In this document: positions 32,225 through 40,632 of the stretch, piece by piece
Layout: each line of letters starts with the position of its first letter
Numbering within the stretch: position 1 is the first letter of the stretch
NCBI GenBank assembly: GCA_013297745.1
Contig: JAAFIM010000022.1
Location: 1 to 52,486, forward strand
DNA: 52,486 nucleotides
Origin: Chitinophagales bacterium
GTDB lineage: Bacteria > Bacteroidota > Bacteroidia > Chitinophagales > Saprospiraceae
Direction: 5' to 3'
Program-made: the position numbers and the translations under genes
Notes under the pieces: model-generated
Seen by the model: the letters and a program-made list of their open reading frames with translations, nothing else
Database searches by the model: none
Told to the model about the DNA's origin: nothing

Positions 32225-32920
32225 TTATGTCTGATAAAACGCTTGTTTGTCCTGCACGTGCTTGAGCAGTTTTTGTATTAATTCTATATCAGTAGCCGTA
32301 TTATTCAGTTCATTTTCAATACTTTGCAAATCGGCTAAACTATCGGCGGCTTGTATTTTTTCTAAAAAAGAAAGTTCTATTTTTTCGCGTATCAATAAAG
32401 GGCGAGACTGGGAAAGGTCGTAGAGGTTGCTGATTTTAGTTTTAAAGTTCGTGTTAATGTTGTTAATCGCTAATTTTCTTGGATTGTGAAATCTCAAAAA
32501 CAGATTAGATTTCATCACAATTTCTTTGATTTCTAAAAAATTAGCACTAATTGTGTAGGTAGATATGTCCAACAAAGTAAGATTATTTGCATTTAGACAA
32601 GTTAGTATTTTTTCCAACAAACTTTGTGCTTCATCCCAAACCCTTATATCTAACCTCAAAACAGCTGAAACAATAAAATTATTTTCAATAATTACTTGAA
32701 TACAAGAAGATTTTTCTTCTCCCAATAGAATAATATTTTTTGCCCAAAATGGTCTTTGTGGGAGCAAGATTTGGATTTCTTGGAAAATATCAATTTTTTT
32801 GAGTTTGTTATGCCAAAAAATATGGTCTGCTATTTCGTTGGATTGTTGTTTTTTGATTCTTGATAACAAGAAAGCGGTCTCTGTTGGGATAATAAAGAAA
32901 TCGGATTGCCAAATTGCCAT
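32225..32920 (-). CDS. Hypothetical protein at the head of the LRR unit
   Basis: A 231-residue soluble protein that I do not recognise. It opens MAIWQSDFFIIPTETAFLL and contains mixed alpha/beta stretches (AVLRLDIRVWDEAQSLLEKI) and an acidic C-terminal helix (LADLQSIENELNNTATDIEL). No signal peptide. It starts the probable operon with two LRR genes and a small gene. A 33-bp piece of its 3' part (32288-32320) is repeated outside the gene at 33187-33219. Upstream lies a family B hairpin repeat. Confidence 0.72.
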   Translation of the reverse strand: MAIWQSDFFIIPTETAFLLSRIKKQQSNEIADHIFWHNKLKKIDIFQEIQILLPQRPFWAKNIILLGEEKSSCIQVIIENNFIVSAVLRLDIRVWDEAQSLLEKILTCLNANNLTLLDISTYTISANFLEIKEIVMKSNLFLRFHNPRKLAINNINTNFKTKISNLYDLSQSRPLLIREKIELSFLEKIQAADSLADLQSIENELNNTATDIELIQKLLKHVQDKQAFYQT

Positions 32921-32947
32921 AAGTTCATACTTTTATTTTAAGCGTTT

Positions 32948-33125
32948 CCAATAGTGGTTACGAGAGTGTAGATTTTTACAATAGCACGGGGTTTTATACC
33001 CGGTGCGTTGGATAAAATAAACCTTATTGGCGTGGGGTTTTACACCCCACGCATGAAATCAAATAAAAAAACGCTATATTTTTATAAATTTTTTCTTGCC
33101 GCGTGGGGTGTAAAACCCCACGCTA
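32948..33125. repeat. GGGGT-TTTAC-ACCCC hairpins (family B), copy 2
   Basis: Starts cgagagtgtagatttttaca and then atagcacgggg, matching copy 1 over about 60 bp. Three hairpins follow: 32984-33006 (imperfect), 33030-33052 and 33101-33123 (both perfect, arms gcgtggggt/accccacgc). The remaining part of the 294-bp gap 32921-33214 has nothing but a duplicated gene fragment at its end. Confidence 0.85.
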
Positions 33126-33186
33126 TTGAGCCCGACTTGTGTTATCTTTTCCCCATTAAATTTCACTAAACACCTTTTAAATTTAC

Positions 33187-33219
33187 ATCAGTAGCGGTAT
33201 TATTCAGTTCATTTTCAAT
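33187..33219. repeat. 33-bp copy of part of the hypothetical gene at 32225-32920
   Basis: Matches 32288-32320 at 32 of 33 positions in the same orientation. On the minus strand it would encode IENELNNTATD as in that gene. It overlaps the last bases of the methyltransferase gene: the stop TGA (33217-33215) lies inside it. It looks like a recombination scar; recombination between the two copies would remove 867 bp. Confidence 0.8.
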
Positions 33220-34018
33220 TTTCCTTTTTTATCAGATAATAAACGCAGGAGGTCAAAAAATTTCTAAAATAAGGAATCCAGCGTATAACAGCGTATTGGT
33301 GGCGTGGTTTCCAGCCAAATTTATACTCGTAAATTGGGTTGGTAAAATAATGGATATTATCCTGTAAGCTATAGTTATTTTGGCGGCTAATGCGCTCAAA
33401 CCGCTCTATAGAAATGCCCGTAGATTTCACTTCCAATAAATCTTTAACTATAGCTTCACTTTCGCCCCCGCGCCGCAAAATCCAAGCGTATAAAAAAGCG
33501 GGCAAAAGATGATAATAAGGCAATTTGGCTAAAAAGCGGCTTTTCTGACAAATTTGTTGATGACCGCCAAAAGGCATCTGCCAAGGGGGAAAACCCGCAT
33601 AAATACAACCGTTGGGTTTGAGAAAATTGCGCAGAGTAGCCAATAATTTTTTCTGGTCGGGTATGTGTTCAATCACATCTTTCATCACTATCAGGTCAAA
33701 TGTGCCGCCTAATTCTTCTGCCACATCTTGCACATCGTAGATATTTTTGCTAAAAATTTGACAAACGCCTTTATCAATAAATTCCTGTAGGAATTGTTTG
33801 GCGTTTTCCGCTCTGTTTTCCACCAATTCTACCCCCACGCCCACGCAACCTTTTTCCATAAAAGCGCGTAAAACGCCCCCTTCGCCACAGCCAATTTCCA
33901 ACACGCGTGCGCCTGCTGGGAGAGGGAAGGTTCGTTCTATAAACGGAATAACGTATTTTGTGGCGTTGGCGGTTTGATAATCAAAATAAACCCGCGTATC
34001 TGCGTGAAAATCAAACAT
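33215..34018 (-). CDS. Class I SAM-dependent methyltransferase
   Basis: A 267-residue enzyme with motif I VLEIGCGEGGVLRAF, an acidic residue at the end of strand 2 (GVELVENR), and the post-II segment LIVMKDVIEHIPD, followed by LKPNGCIYAGFPPW. This is the Methyltransf_11/23-like group; substrate unknown. The segment after it (GGHQQICQKS, LPYYHLLP) resembles methyltransferases seen near glycan genes, but no such cluster is here. Its stop codon falls inside a duplicated 33-bp fragment of the next gene, so its natural C-terminus may have been altered. Confidence 0.9.
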   Translation of the reverse strand: MFDFHADTRVYFDYQTANATKYVIPFIERTFPLPAGARVLEIGCGEGGVLRAFMEKGCVGVGVELVENRAENAKQFLQEFIDKGVCQIFSKNIYDVQDVAEELGGTFDLIVMKDVIEHIPDQKKLLATLRNFLKPNGCIYAGFPPWQMPFGGHQQICQKSRFLAKLPYYHLLPAFLYAWILRRGGESEAIVKDLLEVKSTGISIERFERISRQNNYSLQDNIHYFTNPIYEYKFGWKPRHQYAVIRWIPYFRNFLTSCVYYLIKKEN

Positions 34019-34272
34019 ATAACTGCTTATTTTTATAATTTTTCTGCAAATATTAAGGATATTTTTTCAGTTTTTTGAACTTATCCCCTCTTTTTTGCCT
34101 TTATTTAAACCGCAAATATAACACATTTATAATGTAGCGATAGTTTTTTTTATCAAAAACGATTTTTTTTTATCCAAAAGGGTTGAAAAAATGCTAAAAT
34201 TGGCGAATTTTGCCGCTCAATTGGTATTTTAAAGCAAATTGAACCCCTAAAATAAACTTTTAAGCAAAAAAA

Positions 34273-34713
34273 ATGGCATTAGATTTACAAAAAGTGCGCA
34301 TCGACAAATGGCTTTGGGCTGTGCGCATATTCAAAAGCCGTACTCAAGCTACAGACGCTTGCCAAGCAGGGCGGGTGAGTTTGAACGGAAACAACGCCAA
34401 ACCTTCTAGCGTGGTGCAGCGTGGAAGCATTATTAAGATTAAAAAAGAGGGTTTTAATCTCACTTACAAGGTTTTTGATTTATTAGAAAAACGGGTGAGT
34501 GCTGATTTGGCTGCTCCTTGTTATGAAAATCAAACCCCAGCAGAAGAGCTAAACAAGTTCAAAGATTGGTTTTTGGCCAATTCTACTGGGGAGTTTCGCG
34601 ATAGGGGAGCAGGTCGCCCTACCAAAAGAGAACGTCGAGAAATTGACACATTCAAAGATGATGATTTGCACGAAGATGGAGACAATGAGGACGAAAATGA
34701 AATTCATCTGTAG
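34273..34713 (+). CDS. S4-domain RNA-binding protein, Hsp15-like
   Basis: A 146-residue protein whose N-terminal half is an S4 domain: VRIDKWLWAVRIFKSRTQAT, then ACQAGRVSLNG and GSIIKIKK. Hsp15 relatives bind 50S subunits carrying peptidyl-tRNA and help rescue stalled ribosomes. The C-terminal third is charged and probably disordered (GRPTKRERREIDTFKDDD and an acidic end). Single gene followed by a strong terminator. Confidence 0.9.
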   Translation: MALDLQKVRIDKWLWAVRIFKSRTQATDACQAGRVSLNGNNAKPSSVVQRGSIIKIKKEGFNLTYKVFDLLEKRVSADLAAPCYENQTPAEELNKFKDWFLANSTGEFRDRGAGRPTKRERREIDTFKDDDLHEDGDNEDENEIHL

Positions 34714-34716
34714 AAA

Positions 34717-34753
34717 AAAAACGCTGTTAGTTGGAGTTACTAACAGCGTTTTT
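34717..34753. terminator. Intrinsic terminator
   Basis: Stem aacgctgttagt / actaacagcgtt with a short loop, A and T runs on either side; shared with the convergent thioredoxin-like gene. Confidence 0.9.
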
Positions 34754-34809
34754 ATATTGTTGTAAAATAAATGATTGCGAACCTCTGCTATTCAAAACAA
34801 CAAAGTTTT

Positions 34810-35394
34810 TTATTTTTTCTGTTGGGCAAATTTTTGCTGAAATTCAGCCCAAGGGGTGGTTTTGTAATGGTCTTCTGCCAAATAGTGCAAAATCGCATCA
34901 AAAGTAGGAATATCTAAATATCCAGGGATACGTTGTAGGAGTTGAATTTCTTCATTCAAAAAAATAACGGTTGGATAACTCATTTGTCCGTCCATCAGCG
35001 AGGCAGCCAACTCGTGGTAGCCGCGATTGCCTTGAGCGACAAACTTAAAGGTATGTCCAGCAAATAATATATCGGCTCTTTGCTCGGCGTTTAATTTGAC
35101 AGGATAAAAATGTTTGTTGAGATAAGGGGCAATTCCCGCACTTTCAAACGTTTCGGCGTCCATTTTTTTGCACCAACCACACCAATCTGTGTAAATATCT
35201 ATAAACATTTTTTTGGGTTTTCTACCCGCTTTTTTGTCTTTTTCCAGTTGGCTTACCGCTTCTTCAAAAGTCATCCATTGTACTGTGCCTTGGATATGTT
35301 GTGGCTCGTGTTTGAATATATCGTTTTGGTAGGAGAACGCAAACGCTATAGAAACAAATAGCAATGCGATTAGACTGAACCATATTTTTTTCAT
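34810..35394 (-). CDS. Thioredoxin-like protein (periplasmic)
   Basis: A 194-residue protein with an N-terminal signal or anchor (KIWFSLIALLFVSIAFAFS). The active site is CGWC in IYTDWCGWCKKMDAETF, followed by the strand FYPVKLNAE and the cis-proline segment SYPTVIFLNEE. This is the DUF255/thioredoxin_7-like type that reduces or isomerises disulfides outside the cytoplasm. No partner gene next to it. Confidence 0.9.
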   Translation of the reverse strand: MKKIWFSLIALLFVSIAFAFSYQNDIFKHEPQHIQGTVQWMTFEEAVSQLEKDKKAGRKPKKMFIDIYTDWCGWCKKMDAETFESAGIAPYLNKHFYPVKLNAEQRADILFAGHTFKFVAQGNRGYHELAASLMDGQMSYPTVIFLNEEIQLLQRIPGYLDIPTFDAILHYLAEDHYKTTPWAEFQQKFAQQKK

Positions 35395-35523
35395 ATTGTT
35401 ATCTTTTTATTGGGGTTGATTGTCGTTTAAATTGTTTATTTGGCGCAAAGTTATAAACTCCCTTACAAATTTAATACCAATTTTATCTTTTTAGTAAAAA
35501 ATTAGCAAAAAATTAACTATTTT

Positions 35524-36081
35524 ATGAAAAAAATCGTCCTTGCGGTGGGTGGAGCTAGTGGTTCTATTTATGCCAAAGTATTGCTTGACCGTTTGCAGCA
35601 GTACCAAAGCCAATTGGCGGCTGTGGGGGTGGTGATGAGCGACAACGCCAAATTCAATTGGGAATACGAGTTGGGCAATCGCGATTATGAAAAATATCCG
35701 TTTCAATTTTACGACAAAAAGGATTTTCTTGCCCCTTTTGCTTCTGGTTCGGCTCGTTACGAAACGATGATAGTTTGCCCCTGCTCTATGGGTTTGCTGG
35801 CGCGTATTGCTACGGGCGTTTCCGACGACTTGACCACGCGAGCGGCGGATGTGATTCTGAAAGAGCGGCGCAAATTGATTTTAGTGCCTCGCGATACACC
35901 TTATAGTTTGTTGCATTTGCAAAATATGCAAAATTTGACCCAAATGGGCGCAATTATTGCCCCTGCTTCGCCCTCTTTCTACAGCCGTCCCAATACTTTC
36001 GAGGAGTTGGTGGCTACGGTTATAGACCGTGTGTTGGATTTGGCGGGTTTGCAGATTGATACTTATCGCTGGTCGGAATGA
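35524..36081 (+). CDS. ubiX: UbiX-like flavin prenyltransferase
   Basis: Makes prenylated FMN, the cofactor of UbiD-type decarboxylases. The 185-residue protein has the FMN-binding start VLAVGGASGSIYAKVLLDR, then CPCSMGLLARIATGVSDDL and VLVPRDTPYSLLHLQNM (here LILVPRDTP), all family signatures, and normal length. No ubiD gene lies in the window. It is the first gene of a unit with pnuC (22-bp gap) and nadR. Confidence 0.95.
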   Translation: MKKIVLAVGGASGSIYAKVLLDRLQQYQSQLAAVGVVMSDNAKFNWEYELGNRDYEKYPFQFYDKKDFLAPFASGSARYETMIVCPCSMGLLARIATGVSDDLTTRAADVILKERRKLILVPRDTPYSLLHLQNMQNLTQMGAIIAPASPSFYSRPNTFEELVATVIDRVLDLAGLQIDTYRWSE

Positions 36082-36103
36082 TAATTTTTTTAAAATTTAA
36101 TCT

Positions 36104-36703
36104 ATGAGCTTTTTGGAGATTGTAGCGGTGGTTTTCAGCGTCGCTTGTGTGCTGCTGAGTATGTACAAAAACGTATGGACTTGGCTGGTGGGGATTGTGG
36201 GCATTGTCGCCTATTTTTACCTGTTTTATGAAGCCAAACTCTACGGGGATATGTCTTTGCAGATTATCTACTTCGGGCAAAGTTTGTACGGCTGGTGGTT
36301 TTGGCAGTTGAAACCCGCTTTGGCAAAAAATACCGTTTTAGACAATAATTCCTCATCTGTAATTGATAACGATTTTATACCCCAAAAATTAAGCAAGTTG
36401 GGGCTAATTTATACCATTTTGGGGCTAAGTTTCTCTTTTGGAATAAGTGCTTATTTGCTATCTTGGACAAATGCAGACTTGCCTTATTTGGATGCTGCGG
36501 CGAGTTCTATCAGCTTGATAGCCAACTGGTTATTGGCGCGCAAAGTGTTGGAAAATTGGCTGCTTTGGATAATTGCCGACGCTTTATTGGTTTATATCTT
36601 CATCAGCAAAGAGTTATATTTATCCGCCGCCACGTATTTATTATTTTTAATTTTGGCAATTTTCGCTTTTATCAAATGGCAAAAAAGTATAAAAGAGGTT
36701 TAG
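36104..36703 (+). CDS. pnuC: Nicotinamide riboside transporter PnuC
   Basis: A 199-residue inner-membrane protein with about seven helices. Typical stretches are YKNVWTWLVGIVGIVAYFYL, then SLQIIYFGQSLYGWWFW and WLLWIIADALLVYIFISKEL, the last two lining the substrate path in known PnuC structures. It takes up nicotinamide riboside by facilitated diffusion, trapped by phosphorylation. Its 3' end overlaps nadR by 28 bp, so the two are translationally linked and functionally paired. Confidence 0.95.
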   Translation: MSFLEIVAVVFSVACVLLSMYKNVWTWLVGIVGIVAYFYLFYEAKLYGDMSLQIIYFGQSLYGWWFWQLKPALAKNTVLDNNSSSVIDNDFIPQKLSKLGLIYTILGLSFSFGISAYLLSWTNADLPYLDAAASSISLIANWLLARKVLENWLLWIIADALLVYIFISKELYLSAATYLLFLILAIFAFIKWQKSIKEV

Positions 36704-37656
36704 TTTTTGGCAAATTTATGCCTTTCCATAAAGGGCACGAGTTTTTAATCCAAACGGCTGCTAATCAATGCGATGAGGTGTTTGTATTGGTTTGTTCTGT
36801 GCCTACAGAGCCTATAGCGGGCGAGTTGCGTTATGCAGCCGTTAAGCGCACATTTCCGCGATTGAATGTTTTGCACGTTACGGATAAAAACCCATCTTAT
36901 CCCCACGAACATAAGTTTTTCTGGCCGATTTGGTTGGATACTTTCCATAGAAACGCGCCCGATTGTGATGTAGTTTTTACTTCAGAAACTTACGGGGATG
37001 AAGTGGCGGCGCGTATGGGGATAACGCACGTTTGTGTGGATAAAGCGAGAAGTACTTTTCCCGTTTCGGGTACGGCTTTGCGCGAAAATTTGATACAATT
37101 TTGGGATTTTTTGCCCCCAGCTTCGCGCGTTTTTATGTGTCCGAGGGTGGCTTTGTTGGGTGCTGAAAGTGTGGGAAAATCTACCTTGTCCGAAAAATTG
37201 GCTGCTTATTTCAACACCGTTTTTGTGCCTGAATACGGGCGCGACTATGTGGATAAATTTGGGCATAATCTCAGCCCGTTGGATTTGGCGCATATAGCCG
37301 CTGGGCAATTATATGCGGAAGACGAAGCCGCTACCCGCGCTAACCGAATTTTATTCTGCGATACCGAGCTTTTGACCACGCAAATTTGGTCGGAAATCTA
37401 CTGTGGCGTTTGCCCCGATTGGATTATACACCAAAACCACTTGCGCAAATACCAACTTTTCTTACTTTTGGATAGTGATGTGGATTGGGTGGATGACGGC
37501 ACGCGTTTGTACAAAAATATCCGCCAAGCGCAGACGGCGCGGATTGTGGGGGAGTTGGAGAGTAGAAATTTGCCTTATGTGTGGATTAAGGGCGATTTTG
37601 AGCGTAGAGAAAAAGCGGCTATAGCGGCGGTTAAGCAACATTTTCCATTTTTGTAA
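36676..37656 (+). CDS. nadR: NadR: NMN adenylyltransferase / ribosylnicotinamide kinase
   Basis: A 326-residue bifunctional enzyme starting at MAKKYKRGLVFGKFMPFHKG; earlier codons of this frame lie in pnuC and are rejected. The nucleotidyltransferase half shows GKFMPFHKGHEFLI and later ARSTFPVSGTALR. The kinase half starts near residue 150 with the P-loop LGAESVGKSTLSEKLA and EYGRDYVD. It phosphorylates nicotinamide riboside to NMN and adenylates NMN to NAD. The N-terminal DNA-binding domain of enterobacterial NadR is absent, so it is an enzyme only. Confidence 0.95.
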   Translation: MAKKYKRGLVFGKFMPFHKGHEFLIQTAANQCDEVFVLVCSVPTEPIAGELRYAAVKRTFPRLNVLHVTDKNPSYPHEHKFFWPIWLDTFHRNAPDCDVVFTSETYGDEVAARMGITHVCVDKARSTFPVSGTALRENLIQFWDFLPPASRVFMCPRVALLGAESVGKSTLSEKLAAYFNTVFVPEYGRDYVDKFGHNLSPLDLAHIAAGQLYAEDEAATRANRILFCDTELLTTQIWSEIYCGVCPDWIIHQNHLRKYQLFLLLDSDVDWVDDGTRLYKNIRQAQTARIVGELESRNLPYVWIKGDFERREKAAIAAVKQHFPFL

Positions 37657-37721
37657 TAAAAAAGCTGTTTAGCAATTAAATCATCTAATTCATAGAAGAA
37701 AAAGCGCACGGATTTTACTGC

Positions 37722-37842
37722 GTATCAATAGCGTGGGGTTTTATACCCCACGCGGCAATAAAATTTCAATCAAAATAACGAAAAATTCCTATTTTTTTAT
37801 CTGATTTTGTGCGTGGGGTATAAAACCCCACGCTATTGATAC
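37722..37842. repeat. Perfect 32-bp inverted repeat, each arm containing a hairpin (family B)
   Basis: 37722-37753 (gtatcaatagcgtgggg... to ccccacgc) is the exact reverse complement of 37811-37842, with 57 bp between. Each arm holds its own 23-nt palindrome (37731-37753 and 37811-37833). It lies between the convergent nadR and flippase genes and could act as a terminator on both strands. Confidence 0.9.
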
Positions 37843-37851
37843 AGTTTCAAA

Positions 37852-39342
37852 CTAAACCCTTTTCAACATTTTGAGCACTTTATTTTTTTCCAAAAACGCA
37901 ACCGCAACCAAATAAACGGCCAAAAAGGCAAAATTAAACCCTTGCATCAGCCAAAAATCTGCGCCTACAAACGATTTTATGAACAAAAATAACTGCCAAA
38001 ACCCAACGGCGGCTACAATATGGGCGCAAATTCTACCCGTTTGGTACGGAATGGGGAAATGACGCTGCCCCAACACATAACACAGCAACACCATAGCCAA
38101 ATAACAGCCCAAAGTAGCCCAAGCTGCGCCCAAATAACCAATTTTGGGGATTAATAAAAAGTTCAAAATCAGGGTAATAGCTGCGCCGAAAAAGCCAATA
38201 TAAGCTGCAAATTGGGTTTTGTTCGCTAATTTGAACCAAGCGGCTAAGTTGTAATATAAACCCAAAAACAGGTTGGCTAATAATAAAATCGGCACAATAA
38301 CCAAACCCACCCTGTAGGCTTCTGCCACAAAATACTGCCCCAAATCCATAAATAACATCACGGACACAAACCCCGCACAAGCCGCTAAATTGAATAAATA
38401 GGAGACATCGGCGTAAATTTGGCGCGCGTCTTGTCGGTTGGATTCTCTAAAAAAGAACGGTTCGGCTGCATAATTGAACGCTTGGGTGAATAAATTCATA
38501 AAAATGGCGATTTTATAACAGCCCCCGTAAATCCCCACCTCGTATAAACGCTCTTCAACGCTGCCCGTTAATAAATTTTTTAACAAAATTCGGTCTAAAA
38601 CCTCATTCACTGCCCCAGCCAATCCCGCCAAAACGAGCGGAAACGAGTAAAAAAGTATTTTTTTGCACAATTGCCAATCAAAAACTGCTTTTATGGATTC
38701 GTTTTTTGTCCAAAAAGTGAGCGAAAATTGGGGTAATAACAACAACACCGAACTTGCGCTGGCGATTAAATTCGCCAAAAATACATAATCTACCCTGTTT
38801 TCTGCCTTATAAAAACTCAACCCGTAGCGGGGCGCAATCTCTAAAAAAAACAGAATGGCAAAAATTTGTACCACTAAGTTCATAATTTTTACCAAAGCGA
38901 ACTTTTTTGCCTTATTTTCCAACCGCAAACGCGCCAAGGGCAAAGCCGCCAACGCATCAAAAGCCAAAATCAACCCAAAATAAGCCACAAACGCGCTTTT
39001 GTCGGGATATTCCAACCACACCGCTATAGGCGCAGCAAAAATGAGCAGCAAAGCAGTCAGCAAAAAGGTTGCGCCGTACAGAATGGAAGCAGCGGACAAA
39101 AAGCTGTGGGCGCGATTTTCAAAATTTTTGCCAAAGTTGAAAAAAGCTGTTTCTACCCGAAAAGAGAACAAAATGAGCAAAAACGCGGCGTAAGCGTACA
39201 AATCGGTTTGTAAGCCCAACTCTTTGGGGGCGAAAGCGCGGGTTAGGTAAGGGGTCAGAAATACAAAAGTTACCAGCCTGCCTATAATGCTGCTGATGCC
39301 GTATAGTGCGACTTGACTGAATAATTTTTTGAGAATGGACAT
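37852..39342 (-). CDS. Polysaccharide flippase (MATE/MOP superfamily, Wzx-like)
   Basis: A 496-residue protein of 12-14 membrane helices starting at MSILKKLFSQVALYGISSII; nine upstream codons are dropped. The N-terminus (GISSIIGRLVTFVFLTPYLT) and the middle KILFYSFPLVLAGLAGAVNE match oligosaccharide flippases that move lipid-linked sugars across the inner membrane. The substrate is unknown and no glycan cluster surrounds it. Single gene. Confidence 0.9.
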   Translation of the reverse strand: MSILKKLFSQVALYGISSIIGRLVTFVFLTPYLTRAFAPKELGLQTDLYAYAAFLLILFSFRVETAFFNFGKNFENRAHSFLSAASILYGATFLLTALLLIFAAPIAVWLEYPDKSAFVAYFGLILAFDALAALPLARLRLENKAKKFALVKIMNLVVQIFAILFFLEIAPRYGLSFYKAENRVDYVFLANLIASASSVLLLLPQFSLTFWTKNESIKAVFDWQLCKKILFYSFPLVLAGLAGAVNEVLDRILLKNLLTGSVEERLYEVGIYGGCYKIAIFMNLFTQAFNYAAEPFFFRESNRQDARQIYADVSYLFNLAACAGFVSVMLFMDLGQYFVAEAYRVGLVIVPILLLANLFLGLYYNLAAWFKLANKTQFAAYIGFFGAAITLILNFLLIPKIGYLGAAWATLGCYLAMVLLCYVLGQRHFPIPYQTGRICAHIVAAVGFWQLFLFIKSFVGADFWLMQGFNFAFLAVYLVAVAFLEKNKVLKMLKRV

Positions 39343-39365
39343 AATAAAATTTTGATAAAATTTGT

Positions 39366-39391
39366 ACAAAAAAAAAGCCCCATTGGGGCTA
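39366..39391 (-). terminator. Intrinsic terminator after the 173-aa gene
   Basis: On the minus strand agcccca / tggggct form a tight stem followed by ten T. Confidence 0.85.
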
Positions 39392-39420
39392 TAGATAAGA
39401 CTAATTTGCTGAAAAGTCGG

Positions 39421-39942
39421 TTATATTTTGGCTATTATATTTTTGGCGCGCTGTTGAAAACTGTTTTCTACTTCAGACAAAAAAGCAAGATGTTTTTTTG
39501 CCAACTCGGGTTGGTTGTCGCGTAGTGCTGAAAGTGCCAACAAAAATCTGGCATCATCACGCAATATACAATCTTGATTGGCAACCAACTGTAGATGAAA
39601 ATCCGCTTGCTGAAGTTCGTTTTTATCCAAAAAATTCATCCCTAGCAAAAAATCAGCGCGAAAATCCCCCGTTTCGTGCTCAGGGTTGAGCAGCGCAAGG
39701 GCTTGATTGGGTTGCTGTTGGGTGCTAAAATTCAAACTTTGTACTTGTTGGGGGCTAAAAATACCAGTTGCATTTTCTGGGTTGGATTGGGAGACAGCCC
39801 TTTCCGTTTCTAGATAACTTTGGGCTAAATTTTGGCTATATTCTATATAAATAAGATTGTAACGTTGTTGTTGTTGGTATTGGAAGCCAGCAAAAGTGAT
39901 AAAACCTAGTAAAACTAAGCCTACAAACACAGTTTTTTTCAT
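39421..39942 (-). CDS. Hypothetical membrane-anchored TPR-like protein
   Basis: A 173-residue protein with an N-terminal signal or membrane anchor (TVFVGLVLLGFITFAGF), a Gln-rich linker (residues 40-80), and a C-terminal helical part (DFLLGMNFLDKNELQQADFH, FLLALSALRDNQPELAKKHL) that reads like two tetratricopeptide repeats. It is probably periplasmic and binds a partner protein. Upstream of it is a divergent NqrM-like gene. Confidence 0.75.
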   Translation of the reverse strand: MKKTVFVGLVLLGFITFAGFQYQQQQRYNLIYIEYSQNLAQSYLETERAVSQSNPENATGIFSPQQVQSLNFSTQQQPNQALALLNPEHETGDFRADFLLGMNFLDKNELQQADFHLQLVANQDCILRDDARFLLALSALRDNQPELAKKHLAFLSEVENSFQQRAKNIIAKI

Positions 39943-40061
39943 ACTTGATTTGATTATATTTTTTTAAGCAGTTGGCTTGCAATTTTCATACCAACGTTCA
40001 AAACGAACGCAAAGAAAATAAATTTATTTTAGCAAGCAACCAAAAATATCAAAAATTGTTA

Positions 40062-40069
40062 TACTTTTG
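40062..40069 (+). promoter_or_regulatory. Bacteroidota -7 promoter box
   Basis: TACTTTTG fits TAnnTTTG, 70 bp before the NqrM-like gene. No TTTG at the proper distance upstream. Confidence 0.45.
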
Positions 40070-40138
40070 TGGCTAAACTTACGTAATAATCCAAAATAGG
40101 TTGCTTTTTTCATCAAAATATAAATTTTTATCCAAATA

Positions 40139-40345
40139 ATGTACGAATTTCTAATCACTTTTGGCGTATCACTAGGGCTTATCGGCGCATTTTTTTTGCT
40201 GATGAATGTAAGCTATATTTTCAAAGGTCGCCCTTTTCGCGGGGGCTGCGCTCAAAATAATCCTATGCTTAAAAACAAAATTGGAGAGTGCCAAACCTGC
40301 GGGCGCAAAGTGGGCGAAGATTGCCAAATGCCAGAAGCCCACTAA
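40139..40345 (+). CDS. NqrM-like small membrane protein
   Basis: A 68-residue protein: one membrane helix (residues 5-28), then FKGRPFRGGCAQNNP and ECQTCGRKVGEDC, a set of four cysteines. This arrangement fits the NqrM (DUF539) family. In gammaproteobacteria NqrM delivers iron to the Na+-translocating NADH:quinone reductase during maturation. The nqr genes are not in the window. Bacteroidota homologues are usually annotated only as membrane or secreted protein, so the specific role is inferred. Confidence 0.65.
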   Translation: MYEFLITFGVSLGLIGAFFLLMNVSYIFKGRPFRGGCAQNNPMLKNKIGECQTCGRKVGEDCQMPEAH

Positions 40346-40549
40346 GTTTTGGCTAGCCAAAAGCTTAATTTTATAGCCTAAAAAGCTAATTTTTCCCCAG
40401 CGATAACCCGTTTGGGGATTTTTTTTGCGCTTAGGGCAAAAAAAGTCATATTTTTTTGCATAAAAAAGTGGTAAAAAATACAAAAAAGTTAAAAAAGTTC
40501 CCTTTTTTGTTAAAATTTTCAAAAAAAATACATATTTTTTGGCTAAAAG

Positions 40550-40580
40550 TTTGTATAGTAAATTTTAAAAGGTAGTTTTG
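40550..40580 (+). promoter_or_regulatory. Complete Bacteroidota promoter (TTTG-N19-TAnnTTTG)
   Basis: TTTG at 40550-40553 and TAGTTTTG at 40573-40580 are separated by exactly 19 bp, the consensus spacing of the Bacteroidota housekeeping sigma factor. It lies 53 bp before the NlpC/P60 gene and is the best promoter I found in the window. Confidence 0.8.
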
Positions 40581-40632
40581 CCCCCGTTTTGGCGAATGTC
40601 GCCCATTTATTAACTGATTAAAAATCATTATA

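Noticed and set aside
36020-36110. Riboswitch before pnuC-nadR
   Set aside because: Only 22 bp separate ubiX and pnuC; no room or conserved structure for a known NAD- or NMN-related riboswitch.
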